Positions 14,378-14,416 of a DNA stretch of 14,416 nt are shown piece by piece. Source of the stretch: Pseudomonadota bacterium (lineage in GTDB: Bacteria; Pseudomonadota; Gammaproteobacteria; Burkholderiales; Burkholderiaceae_D); the NCBI GenBank assembly GCA_023389425.1, contig JAEWEK010000131.1, positions 1 through 14,416 on the forward strand, in the 5' to 3' direction. A program made the position numbers and the translations under genes. How positions within the stretch are numbered: the first letter of the stretch is position 1; each line of letters opens with the position of its first letter. A model generated the notes under the pieces. It searched no databases and had not been told where the DNA came from. It was given only the letters and a program-made list of their open reading frames with translations.

Positions 14378-14416
14378 TTAAGAGTTGCGACGACGGCGTG
14401 CCAGGGCGCCCAGCAC
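14378..14416 (-). CDS. C-terminal tail of a minus-strand protein, PEP-CTERM-like (cut by window edge)
   Basis: On the minus strand the frame from 14416 down to the TAA at 14380-14378 encodes VLGALARRRRNS. A small hydrophobic end followed by four Arg and a very short tail is characteristic of PEP-CTERM or similar sorting signals, which exosortase-type systems process and which are abundant in Massilia-like bacteria. Only 12 residues are visible, so the PEP motif itself and the rest of the protein lie outside the window. The convergent position behind a bidirectional terminator supports a real gene end here. Confidence 0.5.
   Translation of the reverse strand: MLGALARRRRNS

Overview
The window is GC-rich and gene-dense. 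It looks like chromosomal DNA of a betaproteobacterium, most likely an Oxalobacteraceae relative such as Massilia or Duganella. This rests on the Oar-type TonB receptor with a carboxypeptidase-regulatory domain, the codon use, and a PEP-CTERM-like tail at the right edge. The taxon is inferred from protein style, not from a marker gene.

The left two thirds (1-11376) is one carbohydrate-use locus built around N-acetylgalactosamine (GalNAc). An AT-rich divergent control region (3953-4287) separates two arms. The minus-strand arm holds a secreted three-module GH31 glycosidase (638-3952), followed by the start of an Oar-like TonB-dependent receptor (1-556, cut by the window edge). The plus-strand arm is a tightly packed operon: agaS (GalN-6-P deaminase/isomerase), a ROK-family amino-sugar kinase (agaK-like), agaZ/kbaZ (tagatose-1,6-bisphosphate aldolase subunit), agaR (DeoR-family repressor), agaA (GalNAc-6-P deacetylase) and an MFS sugar porter. 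A strong intrinsic terminator closes it at 11345-11376. The control region carries repeated CTTTC pentamers, the published hallmark of AgaR sites in proteobacteria. Four of them lie over and beside a good sigma70 promoter for agaS.

The proposed scheme is as follows. The outer-membrane receptor imports GalNAc-containing glycans, and the GH31 enzyme releases the terminal sugar in the periplasm or outside the cell. The MFS porter carries free GalNAc inward, the ROK kinase makes GalNAc-6-P, AgaA deacetylates it, and AgaS converts GalN-6-P to tagatose-6-P. AgaZ belongs to the last steps. The catalytic aldolase subunit (AgaY/KbaY type) and a PfkB-type tagatose-6-P kinase are not in the window. The GH31 catalytic region lacks the DMNE-type nucleophile motif of alpha-glucosidases. 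With the context, this suggests an alpha-N-acetylgalactosaminidase rather than an alpha-glucosidase.

The right part (11400-14357) is a separate iron-uptake unit: a promoter overlapped by a Fur-box-like sequence, a TonB-dependent siderophore receptor, and a PepSY-type transmembrane protein two bases downstream, ended by a bidirectional terminator. The last 39 bases hold the C-terminus of a convergent minus-strand protein with a hydrophobic and poly-Arg tail. I saw no tRNA, rRNA, CRISPR array, insertion sequence or obvious pseudogene.
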